Assembly (NCBI RefSeq): GCF_000348745.1
Contig: NC_020812.1
Location: 2,303,444 to 2,367,443, forward strand
DNA length: 64,000 nt
Direction of reading: 5' to 3'
Source: Micavibrio aeruginosavorus EPB
GTDB taxonomy: Bacteria > Pseudomonadota > Alphaproteobacteria > Micavibrionales > Micavibrionaceae
How positions within the stretch are numbered: position 1 is the first letter of the stretch; the number at the start of each line of letters is the position of its first letter. Made by a program: the position numbers and the translations under genes. Under the pieces are notes generated by a model. The model was not told where the DNA came from, did no database searches, and was given only the letters and a program-made list of their open reading frames with translations. This document shows, piece after piece, positions 38,201 to 45,637 of the stretch.

Positions 38201-38960
38201 TCTCTCTGTAATATCGTCCGGAACCAGTGCTACGGGCCCCGCCCTTTATGTAGAAGGCAACGGTAACAGCAGCAGCGGACACGGGATCAGAGCAATGGTC
38301 AACAACAGCTCAGGCAGCAGTTACGCCATGTATGGAGCAACTTTTGGATCAGGGGCTGGTGTCTTTGGCGAGGCTACAAACACGGCCGCCACAGGCAGCC
38401 GGGGCGTTTATGGCCTGAGCACAGGCATTAACGGCATCGGCATGCTGGGCCAAGCAACCAGCACCACGGGAACAGGCGTTTACGGCAACGCCATGGGCAA
38501 CAGTGGAACCACCTATGGCGTTTATGGTACGGCCGCCAGCGCCGCCGGATATGGTGGGTATTTCACCAATACATCTACGGGCGTGGCCCTGCATGCGGCT
38601 GGCGATATTGAGTATACCGGCGTTCTACGGGATATGTCGGACATTCGCCTGAAGGACAATGTGAAGCCGCTCGACTCTGCACTGGAAAAAATCACCCAGC
38701 TTCAGGGCATATCCTTCACCATGAAAGACAGTAATACCCATGATATTGAGTATGGTTTTTCGGCACAGGATGTCCAAAAAATCTATCCCGATCTGGTGCA
38801 TCAGGCAGATGATGCGGATGGCACATTGTCGATGAATTACACCGGCCTGATCGCGCCGCTGGTCGAAGCGATCAAGGAACAGCAGAAAGAAATCGAAACC
38901 CTGAAAAACGAAATTGAAGCCCTGAAATCCGCAACAAAAGAATTAGAAAAAGCAGAGTAG
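35229..38960 (+). CDS. Secreted trimeric-fibre-like protein 1 (YadA-like heads, S74 chaperone domain)
   Basis: 1243 residues from the ATG at 35229, with GGGGGG 12 bases upstream. Signal peptide ends near Ala-Tyr-Ala at residue 24. Then two Cys modules, C33...CNGTTW60 and C83...CNGSTW107. From about residue 155 to 245 YadA-like head repeats occur (GSIGLGEGVIASGDNALATG), then a stalk and degenerate Cys module (301-373), Gly-rich GVYG repeats (447-540), a short ECKNSGGAWAAC module near 587, a second YadA-like head (about 686-811), a second stalk and module (875-942), more GVYG repeats, and an S74 intramolecular chaperone domain starting at Ser1137-Asp-Ile-Arg-Leu-Lys1142, the self-cleavage dyad. 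The last 35 residues are coiled coil. The protein holds an internal duplication. A trimeric surface fibre is inferred. No outer-membrane barrel is present. Confidence 0.9.
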   Translation: MQRRFVLLALASAALFILPQSAYAQEAQPGDACTTNGAVRSTGGPEQMPRRMLICNGTTWQSALEQSTAGASLLQIGNDAGSCTTAKLGRMRYDGTSTWEYCNGSTWAALGGGSASAAGANREIQFNSGGSFATDPDFTFTAGDVLVVGPNEIDLANGTIALGADPTATAWGSIGLGEGVIASGDNALATGIYTFAGGDGATAMGGYTRAAGYASFSVGEQTLATGDYSMAFGRTTMAGDGADSGAPLYSATNPGTGENAVSFGLGFVNTQNAWPRTTGDSSFGIFMGAQSNVNLSTPNTMGLFGGKMVIDSTIPATNLVADTELEIDGTLKIGSGGEACDANREGSIQYLAASDTFQVCATAGSWSAMGGGGSLSSLTAATATNTINNANFTQNWQWNTVTTGSGLALSSTSVTTGNVLSITASNTAMSGNAFLSTINSTTANAAAIQGRATGTSGGTYAGYFTNGSSSGVGVYGSAYASSGATYGVWGASSSTSSGTAGVLGQATASSGAGTGVYGAAWGTSGANRGIYGASASSAGYGGYFANTNASGGWGVYSEDDIGLAANMYLNWGATRGSTGYGIRDNAGTIECKNSGGAWAACAGGGGGSAAGADREIQFNSGGAFGASSTFKFMTDGDILLTGTQTGTASVPASGAGTRMFLDTQTMALRIGTAYGTEWDNGNIGNYSFAFGEGATASGWGSIALGGGASALGTLSLAYGDTSSAEGDGSVALGSFVHAMGAGSIAMGNSTHAGENYAFAVGDASVASGYAAAAIGGSNIAAGVGTAALGMESVATGSHSIALGHYVIAGDGQFDSGDPTLGSANDTVGEASMAIGLITSANSPGTYPMVTGDQSLGIFMGNQNAVNLATANQMSLLGGKMVIDSTIPATNLVADTELEIDGTLKIGSGGEACDASREGSIRYIAASDTFEACATAGSWSALGGGGSLSGLTAATAANTINNAAYAQAWQWNSLTTGTGLALSSSSVTSGRILSVISSGTSATGPALYVEGNGNSSSGHGIRAMVNNSSGSSYAMYGATFGSGAGVFGEATNTAATGSRGVYGLSTGINGIGMLGQATSTTGTGVYGNAMGNSGTTYGVYGTAASAAGYGGYFTNTSTGVALHAAGDIEYTGVLRDMSDIRLKDNVKPLDSALEKITQLQGISFTMKDSNTHDIEYGFSAQDVQKIYPDLVHQADDADGTLSMNYTGLIAPLVEAIKEQQKEIETLKNEIEALKSATKELEKAE
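36141..36331 (+). repeat. Internal duplication in fibre gene 1, copy 1
   Basis: 191 bases encoding the stalk and degenerate Cys module; repeats without indels at 37857-38047 with only scattered base changes, many at silent positions. Confidence 0.9.
36567..36848 (+). repeat. GVYG-type repeat block in fibre gene 1
   Basis: Seven units of 14 or 12 residues of the form G-V-Y-G-x-A-x-x-x-S/T-G (14,12,14,14,14,14,12). The same unit types form the long regular arrays of the other two fibre genes. Confidence 0.8.
36872..37039 (+). repeat. Segment shared with fibre gene 3, copy 1
   Basis: About 168 bases closely match 48619-48786; the last 68 bases (36972-37039) are identical to 48719-48786. It encodes the SEDDIGLAANMYLNWG and ECKNSGGAWAAC segment. 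Confidence 0.88.
37857..38047 (+). repeat. Internal duplication in fibre gene 1, copy 2
   Basis: Second copy of 36141-36331, equal in length (191 bases). Confidence 0.9.
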
Positions 38961-38997
38961 AAAAATTTTTCTACCATGGCGAACAGGATGTAATTGC

Positions 38998-41900
38998 ATG
39001 AAACAAAGACGCAAGGCCCTTGCACTGGCCGCAATGGCCATCACAAGTATATTTGCAATTGCAACACCACGCCCGGCATACGCCGATTGCACAAGCCCCG
39101 CAGGCATCGCCGGGGACATTGATTATTCATCCGCATCAAAAACCTTCCTGTCATGCGACGGCACATCATGGATTGACATGAAGCGCGGCGGAACGCCGAC
39201 ATTGGCCGCAACGCTGGAGGAAACCGATCTGAAGCTGACCAATCCGGCAGGGGTTGCTGTTTCGGGGAATTACGCCTTTGTTGGTAACGAGGGCGGCAGT
39301 GCCATTACGGTTTTGAACGTCACTAACCTGGAATCACCATCGATTGTGACCCATCTGGTGGATGAAACGTTGTTGGCTGGCGTCCGGCATGTCTATGTTT
39401 CAGGAAATTACCTGTACGCATTGGCCGATAACAGGATGGTCATTATCAATGTGACAACACCCGCCACACCGACGATCGTTGGATCGATTGAAGATTCGAC
39501 AAGCATTGGCGGTGCAAACGCAAGCAGGGTTTTTGTTACGGGCGGCTACGCCTATGTAACAAATCTTTCAGCCGATCGATTCAGCATCTTTAACGTCAGC
39601 AATCCCGCATCCCCAACCCTGTCGGCCAGCTTGCAAAGCTCAACGAGCTTGGATGGTGCCAGCGGCGTTTTTGTTGATGGGAACTATGCCTATGTCGCCA
39701 ACTACTTTGACGACCAAGTGACCATTATTAACGTTACCAACAAATCCAGCCCGACGGTTCAAGGTAGCGTATCATCCGGAATACAGCTTGATAGCGTATA
39801 TTCCGTTTATGTGTCCGGAAACTACGCCTACGCCATACCAGCGAACCGCGAAGCATTGACCGTTATCGACATTACCAATAAATCCAGCCCTTCAATTCTG
39901 ACATACTACGAATCTATATTCGGTACAGCATCACAGTATATTGAGGATCCGCGTGAAATCTGCGGGATGAGCGGAAACATATTATTTGTAAAAACAAACG
40001 GGACGAACGCGATACCGGGCGTGTCATCCTTTGACGTATCAGATCCGGCAAACCCTCAATTCATGAGCAGGGCGCTGATTGGAGACAATGGGGATGGGGA
40101 TTATTGTCACATGAGCGGGAACAAGCTGGTGACAACATCTTATTATACCAACAACGTCTACACATTCGACACATCTTCAAAGGCGGATGTAGACTGGGAC
40201 GCAACAGGGACCGTCCTAAACCCCGCAAGTGAAACACTGTATAACGCCGCTGTATCCAGTGACGGAAACTATCTATACACGGTGGATTATCCTGTGAACG
40301 GCCTGGAAGGACGATTATACGTCTATGACATCTCGTCACCAGCCACCCCGACAGTGGTAACCAATATGTGGCTAGGGAATGGCCAGTGCCGGGGGATTGA
40401 TCTAAACGCAACAAATTCGCATGCATTTATATCTTGCAACGCACAAATGATGGTTGTTAACATCTCCACACCATCATCCCCTTCAATCGTGACCACATTG
40501 TCCGATTCAACCAACCTGACCGCTGGATATGAAATTGATGTTGAAGGCAATTATGCCTACGTCGCCACAGAGGGGGACCGATTAACAATTATTGATATCA
40601 CAACACCGGCCACCCCCAGCGTTACCGGAAGCTTGTTAGATGCGACCAATCTTTCCGACGCCAGCAGTGTTCATGTCGTTGGCAATTATGCCTATGTCAC
40701 CGCATATAATACGGATCGCTTAACAATCGTCGACATCACCAACAAGGCCAGCCCGACTGTTGTAGGAAGTCTGCAGGACAGCACAAATCTGGACACCCCC
40801 CGCGATGTGAAAGTGGTTGGAAATTACGCGTACGTAACCGCCGAAACACCGGACCGCCTCAACGTTATCAACGTGACAACAAAAACAGCGCCTGTTCTAG
40901 CGGGTAGCGTGGCCGGGCTGAATGGCGCATATGAAGTTGAAATATCGGGTTCTTACGCTTATGTCACGCTGCGTTACAACCCCGGCGGTGTTGCCGCCGT
41001 CAATATTTCGAACCCCGCCGCCCCAACAGTCTCAAACAGCCAGCTCAACGACACTTATATTCCCGTTGGTCTGGCTATATATGGCACGTCAATTTTTGCC
41101 ACCAACAGTCGCGGCGAAGTGGTATCTTACAATATTGCAACCCCAACCAACATCACCTTCAACGCCGCCGCCGGGCATCTGGGCACAACATCGGGAATTG
41201 AAGATCTGGATACATCCGCAGACGGCAATTATCTCTACACCGTTAGCGACACAGGCACACCGTATGACGTCGAAAACGACCGCATCGACATCTATAATAT
41301 CAGCAACAAGTCAAACCCAACCCATGTCGGCACATTGCGCGATAACGCAAACATGACCACCCCCAACAGCGCCGATTATGATTCCGGTTATTTTTATGTC
41401 GCCGATGACGGTTCGGCCGCACTCTTGATATATAACGTGTCCACACCCGCGTCACCGACCTATAGCGGCAAGCTGACCGGCCTGACTGGTGCCAGCGGCG
41501 TTTTTGTTTCGGGCAATTACGCTTATGTGACATCCTGTTCCGGGGATCGGCTGTCCATCGTTAACATCACAAACAAAGCGGCGCCATCCTTAAGCGGATC
41601 AGTGACCAACGCAACCAGCCTGAATTGCGCCACGGATGTCGTGGTTGCGGGTAATTATGCCTATATTGCGGCATCTTCCGCAGACGCGCTGACCGTCGTT
41701 GATGTGACAAACAAATCCAGCCCCAGCGTCGTTGGAACATTGAGCGATGCCGTCAACATGCCATCGCCCATCAAGATCAATATCTCGGGCAACTATGCTT
41801 TTCTGGATACGTATGATGGCAACGGCTATATTTCGATTGCCAATATCAGCAACCCGACCGCCCCGACATTTGAAGGAAAAGTTACCTATTCAAACCAGTT

Positions 41901-43320
41901 TTTCAACGACCCTATTCCATTGAACGGTGGGGAACAGATTGTATCTCCATCAGGATGGGGGAGCCTTCAGTTTTTTGATGCAGCAGACAAGACAGACCCT
42001 GTACACATTAAGTATATTGGCGTCTTTCCCATCAACACATCCGGAACTTCTAGCGCCAGCCTCACTGGAAATTATCTGGTGACGGGGTTCAACCGCAACT
42101 CACCCAGAGACGGTATTGCCATTCACGAAGTTTTAACAGGACCGGTAACGTACAGAGACGAAGCCGTATTAAACGATTCGTCCCGCCTGAAAACCATAAA
42201 TGATATCGCGATGTCCGGCTCATATGCGTTTGTTCTATCGTATGACACAGATCGCCTCACCAGTATTGATATTTCAGATCCGCTCAACCCAACGATTGTC
42301 GGCACGCTGTATGGTGATGATGATTTTTCAAATGCGTATTCAGTATCCATTGCGGGCAATTACGCCTATGTCGTTGATACAGATACGGACGATCTGGTGA
42401 TCATCGACATCTCGACGCCGAGCGCGCCATCGGTCGTATCGTCGATATCACCCGGTACCGATCCACAGGTTGTCTATTCTGATGGCAGTTACGCCTACAT
42501 CCTGCGCCCATCATCTGACAGTATGCGTATTGTAGAGGTTACAAATCCGCTCGTACCGGTAAGCCGCGGATCATACACAAACAGCTCTATGAACTTCCCC
42601 GAAAGCGTGGCCGTTTCAGGAAATTATGCCTACATCGCCGACCGATCCACCAGCCTGTGGATCGTGAATGCGACAACAAAAACATCCCTGAGTCTGGGGG
42701 CGCAATATACGGATGCCACGTACCTGAACAACGTTTATAAAATTATCATATCCGGCACATTGGCCTACGTCATGACATCGGACAGAATTACGATCCTCGA
42801 CATCACCACCCCGACAGCCCCCACCGTTGTGGGATCAGTTCAAGATGCGTCTAAAATAAACCCCAGCGGGATTAATGTTTACAACAACGGATTATTCCTG
42901 GATGCAAATGACATTCTGCACGTTACAAGCGATGCGGGTTTAACTCTGGTGGACGTTAGCATTCCCGCCAATCCGCGTATTTTAGGCAACTATGAACAGG
43001 GCGCGTTTATAGGGGGCTGGGGTACCGTGGCTGCGGGGAATTACAGCTTCGTTCCCTATGAAGACACGTTCTATGTTTTCAACGTCACATTGCCGATTAC
43101 CGATGGAGCCTGCACAACCGAGGGCCAATTGGAGTACAAGGCCGCCAGCCACGTATGGCGCTTTTGTGATGGCACGACATGGTACACCATGGGCCCAATG
43201 CCCGGGACAGGCGGGGCCGGATGCAGCAGCCCGTCAGCAGCCCCCAGCGCTCTCAACTTCACGAGCGCGTCTGGATTATATCAATATTGCGATGGGACAA
43301 ACTGGGTTGATGTCGACTAA
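38998..43320 (+). CDS. Giant secreted beta-propeller protein (LVIVD-type repeats) with terminal Cys modules
   Basis: 1440 residues; AGGATG precedes the ATG. The signal peptide ends near Ala-Tyr-Ala at residue 29. Cys module C31...CDGTSW58 follows. Residues about 65-1365 are some two dozen repeats of 40-60 residues with the pattern G-N-Y-A-Y-V...D-R-L-T-I-V-D-I-T-N-x-x-x-P-T-V-V-G, as in LVIVD or YncE-like beta-propellers. Two further Cys modules close the protein: C1372...CDGTTW and C1409...CDGTNWVDVD. The same modules sit at the start of the three fibre proteins, so it belongs to the same system. Propellers of this kind usually bind proteins or glycans. It starts 37 bases after fibre gene 1, likely the same operon. 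Confidence 0.88.
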   Translation: MKQRRKALALAAMAITSIFAIATPRPAYADCTSPAGIAGDIDYSSASKTFLSCDGTSWIDMKRGGTPTLAATLEETDLKLTNPAGVAVSGNYAFVGNEGGSAITVLNVTNLESPSIVTHLVDETLLAGVRHVYVSGNYLYALADNRMVIINVTTPATPTIVGSIEDSTSIGGANASRVFVTGGYAYVTNLSADRFSIFNVSNPASPTLSASLQSSTSLDGASGVFVDGNYAYVANYFDDQVTIINVTNKSSPTVQGSVSSGIQLDSVYSVYVSGNYAYAIPANREALTVIDITNKSSPSILTYYESIFGTASQYIEDPREICGMSGNILFVKTNGTNAIPGVSSFDVSDPANPQFMSRALIGDNGDGDYCHMSGNKLVTTSYYTNNVYTFDTSSKADVDWDATGTVLNPASETLYNAAVSSDGNYLYTVDYPVNGLEGRLYVYDISSPATPTVVTNMWLGNGQCRGIDLNATNSHAFISCNAQMMVVNISTPSSPSIVTTLSDSTNLTAGYEIDVEGNYAYVATEGDRLTIIDITTPATPSVTGSLLDATNLSDASSVHVVGNYAYVTAYNTDRLTIVDITNKASPTVVGSLQDSTNLDTPRDVKVVGNYAYVTAETPDRLNVINVTTKTAPVLAGSVAGLNGAYEVEISGSYAYVTLRYNPGGVAAVNISNPAAPTVSNSQLNDTYIPVGLAIYGTSIFATNSRGEVVSYNIATPTNITFNAAAGHLGTTSGIEDLDTSADGNYLYTVSDTGTPYDVENDRIDIYNISNKSNPTHVGTLRDNANMTTPNSADYDSGYFYVADDGSAALLIYNVSTPASPTYSGKLTGLTGASGVFVSGNYAYVTSCSGDRLSIVNITNKAAPSLSGSVTNATSLNCATDVVVAGNYAYIAASSADALTVVDVTNKSSPSVVGTLSDAVNMPSPIKINISGNYAFLDTYDGNGYISIANISNPTAPTFEGKVTYSNQFFNDPIPLNGGEQIVSPSGWGSLQFFDAADKTDPVHIKYIGVFPINTSGTSSASLTGNYLVTGFNRNSPRDGIAIHEVLTGPVTYRDEAVLNDSSRLKTINDIAMSGSYAFVLSYDTDRLTSIDISDPLNPTIVGTLYGDDDFSNAYSVSIAGNYAYVVDTDTDDLVIIDISTPSAPSVVSSISPGTDPQVVYSDGSYAYILRPSSDSMRIVEVTNPLVPVSRGSYTNSSMNFPESVAVSGNYAYIADRSTSLWIVNATTKTSLSLGAQYTDATYLNNVYKIIISGTLAYVMTSDRITILDITTPTAPTVVGSVQDASKINPSGINVYNNGLFLDANDILHVTSDAGLTLVDVSIPANPRILGNYEQGAFIGGWGTVAAGNYSFVPYEDTFYVFNVTLPITDGACTTEGQLEYKAASHVWRFCDGTTWYTMGPMPGTGGAGCSSPSAAPSALNFTSASGLYQYCDGTNWVDVD

Positions 43321-43325
43321 ATCCG

Positions 43326-44132
43326 CTACCGCTTCAACCGATCCGGAAACTGGGGCAATCGCGACTCTGCGAACAATTGAACCCGCGCCAGCGGATTATC
43401 GTTTACCGCCACGCCCACCTCACCATCATAAATGCGGGTGATCGACCACCCCGCGCCCGGCGTGCCCGCAATTTTTTCGGGATCGCGTTTTTCAATGACG
43501 AACACATCGCAATTGCCCGGGGTTTTCAGGTCGCTCCACCCCGATAACGGCAAATGGAACCAGCGCATCATAAATGCCTTGATTACGCCGCCATGCGCCA
43601 CGATCATTACATCATTGGTGCCGCGTTTATCGTGGTCGCGATACAGCGTGCCGATGAAATCGGACACGCGGTTTTGCACCATCATCGGGGATTCGCCGAA
43701 CAACGGGAAGGATAGATAGGGGCTGTGTTTATACACCTGTTGCGACACATTCACGATCGCGCGGGCGAAGGCGCGTTTTAAAAACCCTTGCTGCGCATCC
43801 GCATAGGCCAGAAACCCGAAACTTTGTTCGGCCAACCGCGCCTCTTCGCGAATATTGCATGTGCCGGCCAGAGGATCATCCCCCAGCCCGTGCAAGACAC
43901 CGGACAGGGTTTCGCGCGTGCGCAGAAACGGGCTGACATAGATTTGTGGCCAACGCCCGGCCCGATTGCCACGGGCAGGATCATTGAACCAATCCCGCAG
44001 GAATGCACCCGCATCACGCGCCTGCGCCCACCCTGTATCGGTGAGCGGCACCTGTGGGTCACCGATGGCGGAATATGTCTTCCAATCCACGTTGCCCTGG
44101 GATTCGCCGTGTCTGATCAAAATGATACGCAT
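43326..44132 (-). CDS. Histidine phosphatase (phosphoglycerate-mutase-like)
   Basis: 268 residues from the ATG at 44132; another ATG at 44144 is possible and neither has a strong ribosome site. The catalytic RHGES is at residues 8-12, then PLTDTGWAQA, VSPFLRTRET, and the second His in VAHGGVIKAF. Family enzymes remove phosphate from sugars, proteins or nucleotides through a phospho-His. The spacing and size (268 against 200-250) do not fix a substrate. It ends 5 bases from the convergent end of the propeller gene. Confidence 0.88.
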   Translation of the reverse strand: MRIILIRHGESQGNVDWKTYSAIGDPQVPLTDTGWAQARDAGAFLRDWFNDPARGNRAGRWPQIYVSPFLRTRETLSGVLHGLGDDPLAGTCNIREEARLAEQSFGFLAYADAQQGFLKRAFARAIVNVSQQVYKHSPYLSFPLFGESPMMVQNRVSDFIGTLYRDHDKRGTNDVMIVAHGGVIKAFMMRWFHLPLSGWSDLKTPGNCDVFVIEKRDPEKIAGTPGAGWSITRIYDGEVGVAVNDNPLARVQLFAESRLPQFPDRLKR

Positions 44133-44213
44133 GGGAGAGAGCATAAAGGGTGGCGGACACTATGAAAAGCCAGATCATCTTATCCCCGATTCTATCCCCG
44201 CCTTTGTCAAAAA

Positions 44214-44229
44214 TATCTATATATGGTGT
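44214..44229. promoter_or_regulatory. NrdR box 1 upstream of nrdB
   Basis: TATCTATATATGGTGT, a strong match to the NrdR consensus in the core and right half. Box 2 begins 32 bases later, the usual three-helical-turn spacing. Confidence 0.8.
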
Positions 44230-44245
44230 TTATCAATCAAAAAAT

Positions 44246-44261
44246 TCACTATATATTGATT
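44246..44261. promoter_or_regulatory. NrdR box 2 upstream of nrdB
   Basis: TCACTATATATTGATT with the core CTATATATTG intact. 108 bases before the nrdB start. NrdR is the repressor of ribonucleotide reductase genes. Confidence 0.8.
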
Positions 44262-44369
44262 TTCGTGATGTTGTGGACGAGCGGGTGAAAAGACTCGGAT
44301 TCCACAGCCAATCACGTCACAACTATCTTCGTTCTTCTATAAAAACCGCCAGATCCAAGGAGTACCCTC

Positions 44370-45452
44370 ATGGCCCAGACCGCTGCCACTCGCGCACCCA
44401 TTGACGATGTGACCAATGCCGCATCCCCGTTGTTGCAGGAACGCCATGTGTACAAACCGTTTTTGTACCCCTGGTGCTATGAAGCGTGGCTGACACAGCA
44501 GCGCATTCACTGGATCCCGGAGGAAGTGCCGCTGGCCGAAGACGTGCGCGACTGGAAAAACAAACTGACGGCGGCGGAAAAAACCCTGCTGACCCAGATT
44601 TTCCGTTTCTTCACGCAATCCGACGTGGAAGTGAACAACTGCTACATGAAACATTACAGCCAGGTGTTCGGCCCGGTTGAAGTGCAGATGATGCTGTCCG
44701 CGTTTTCGAACATCGAAACGGTTCACATTGCCGCCTATTCCCACTTGCTCGATACCATCGGCATGCCGGAAATCGAATATTCCGCCTTCATGAAATACAA
44801 GGAAATGAAGGATAAGTTCGATTACATGCAGGGCGCGTCCATGGCATCGCGCCGCGATATCGCCAAAACGATGGCCATGTTCGGTGCGTTCACCGAAGGG
44901 CTGCAATTGTTCGCATCTTTCGCCATCCTGATGAACTTCCCGCGCTTCAACAAAATGAAGGGCATGGGCCAGATCGTTACATGGTCGGTGCGCGATGAAA
45001 CCCTGCACTGCCTGTCCATGATTAAATTGTTCAACGCGTTCATCGCGGAAAACAAAGACATCTGGGACGATGAACTGAAAACCGAAATCACCGAATCCTG
45101 CAAAACCATCGTCGGGTTTGAAGATGCCTTTATCGACCTGGCGTTCGAGGGCGGCGAGATTGAGGGCCTGACCCCGCAGGAAGTGAAAAACTACATCCGC
45201 TATATCGGCGACCGCCGTTTGCAGCAACTGAACCTCGACCCGGTCTTCGGGATCGAGAAAAACCCGCTGCCGTGGATGGACATCATGCTGAACGGGGCGG
45301 AACACGCCAACTTCTTCGAAAACCGCGCCACGGAATATTCCCGCGCGTCGACCGAAGGGGCTTGGGAAGATGTGTTTGACGATTCCGTGTTCTCCGGCAA
45401 TTACGGCAAGAAAATTGGTGGCGGCAGCGACGGCGAAAGCTCTGCCGCGTAA
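44370..45452 (+). CDS. nrdB: Class Ia ribonucleotide reductase beta subunit
   Basis: 360 residues; GGAG lies about 9 bases before the ATG. It carries the diiron-tyrosyl radical used by NrdA. Ligands can be seen: the first carboxylate in TQSDVEV, Glu and His in FSNIETVHIAAY with the radical Tyr at the E. coli Tyr122 position, then Glu in FTEGLQLF, and Glu and His in VRDETLHCL. The Tyr rules out the Chlamydia-type class Ic variant. The C-terminus is Gly/Ser-rich and ends SSAA. It is read alone, with a terminator straight after it. Confidence 0.96.
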   Translation: MAQTAATRAPIDDVTNAASPLLQERHVYKPFLYPWCYEAWLTQQRIHWIPEEVPLAEDVRDWKNKLTAAEKTLLTQIFRFFTQSDVEVNNCYMKHYSQVFGPVEVQMMLSAFSNIETVHIAAYSHLLDTIGMPEIEYSAFMKYKEMKDKFDYMQGASMASRRDIAKTMAMFGAFTEGLQLFASFAILMNFPRFNKMKGMGQIVTWSVRDETLHCLSMIKLFNAFIAENKDIWDDELKTEITESCKTIVGFEDAFIDLAFEGGEIEGLTPQEVKNYIRYIGDRRLQQLNLDPVFGIEKNPLPWMDIMLNGAEHANFFENRATEYSRASTEGAWEDVFDDSVFSGNYGKKIGGGSDGESSAA

Positions 45453-45465
45453 AACTTGAAAAATT

Positions 45466-45505
45466 AAAAAGCCCCCCGCCCCATCTGGGCCGGGGGGCTT
45501 TTTTA
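45466..45505 (+). terminator. Rho-independent terminator after nrdB
   Basis: AAAAGCCCCCC pairs with GGGGGGCTTTT, plus inner GCCC/GGGC pairing, followed by TT. Confidence 0.93.
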
Positions 45506-45637
45506 CGCCCGAAATATCCTTAAGGGCAGGCTTGCCGCCCTTGAAAAACCGCATAAAGCAACCCATTTCACTGAAACTGTCTAAAGTATAGTTCCCCCTA
45601 CGACCCGCTTCGAAAAAGGGCCGCATGGAGTCTGAGT

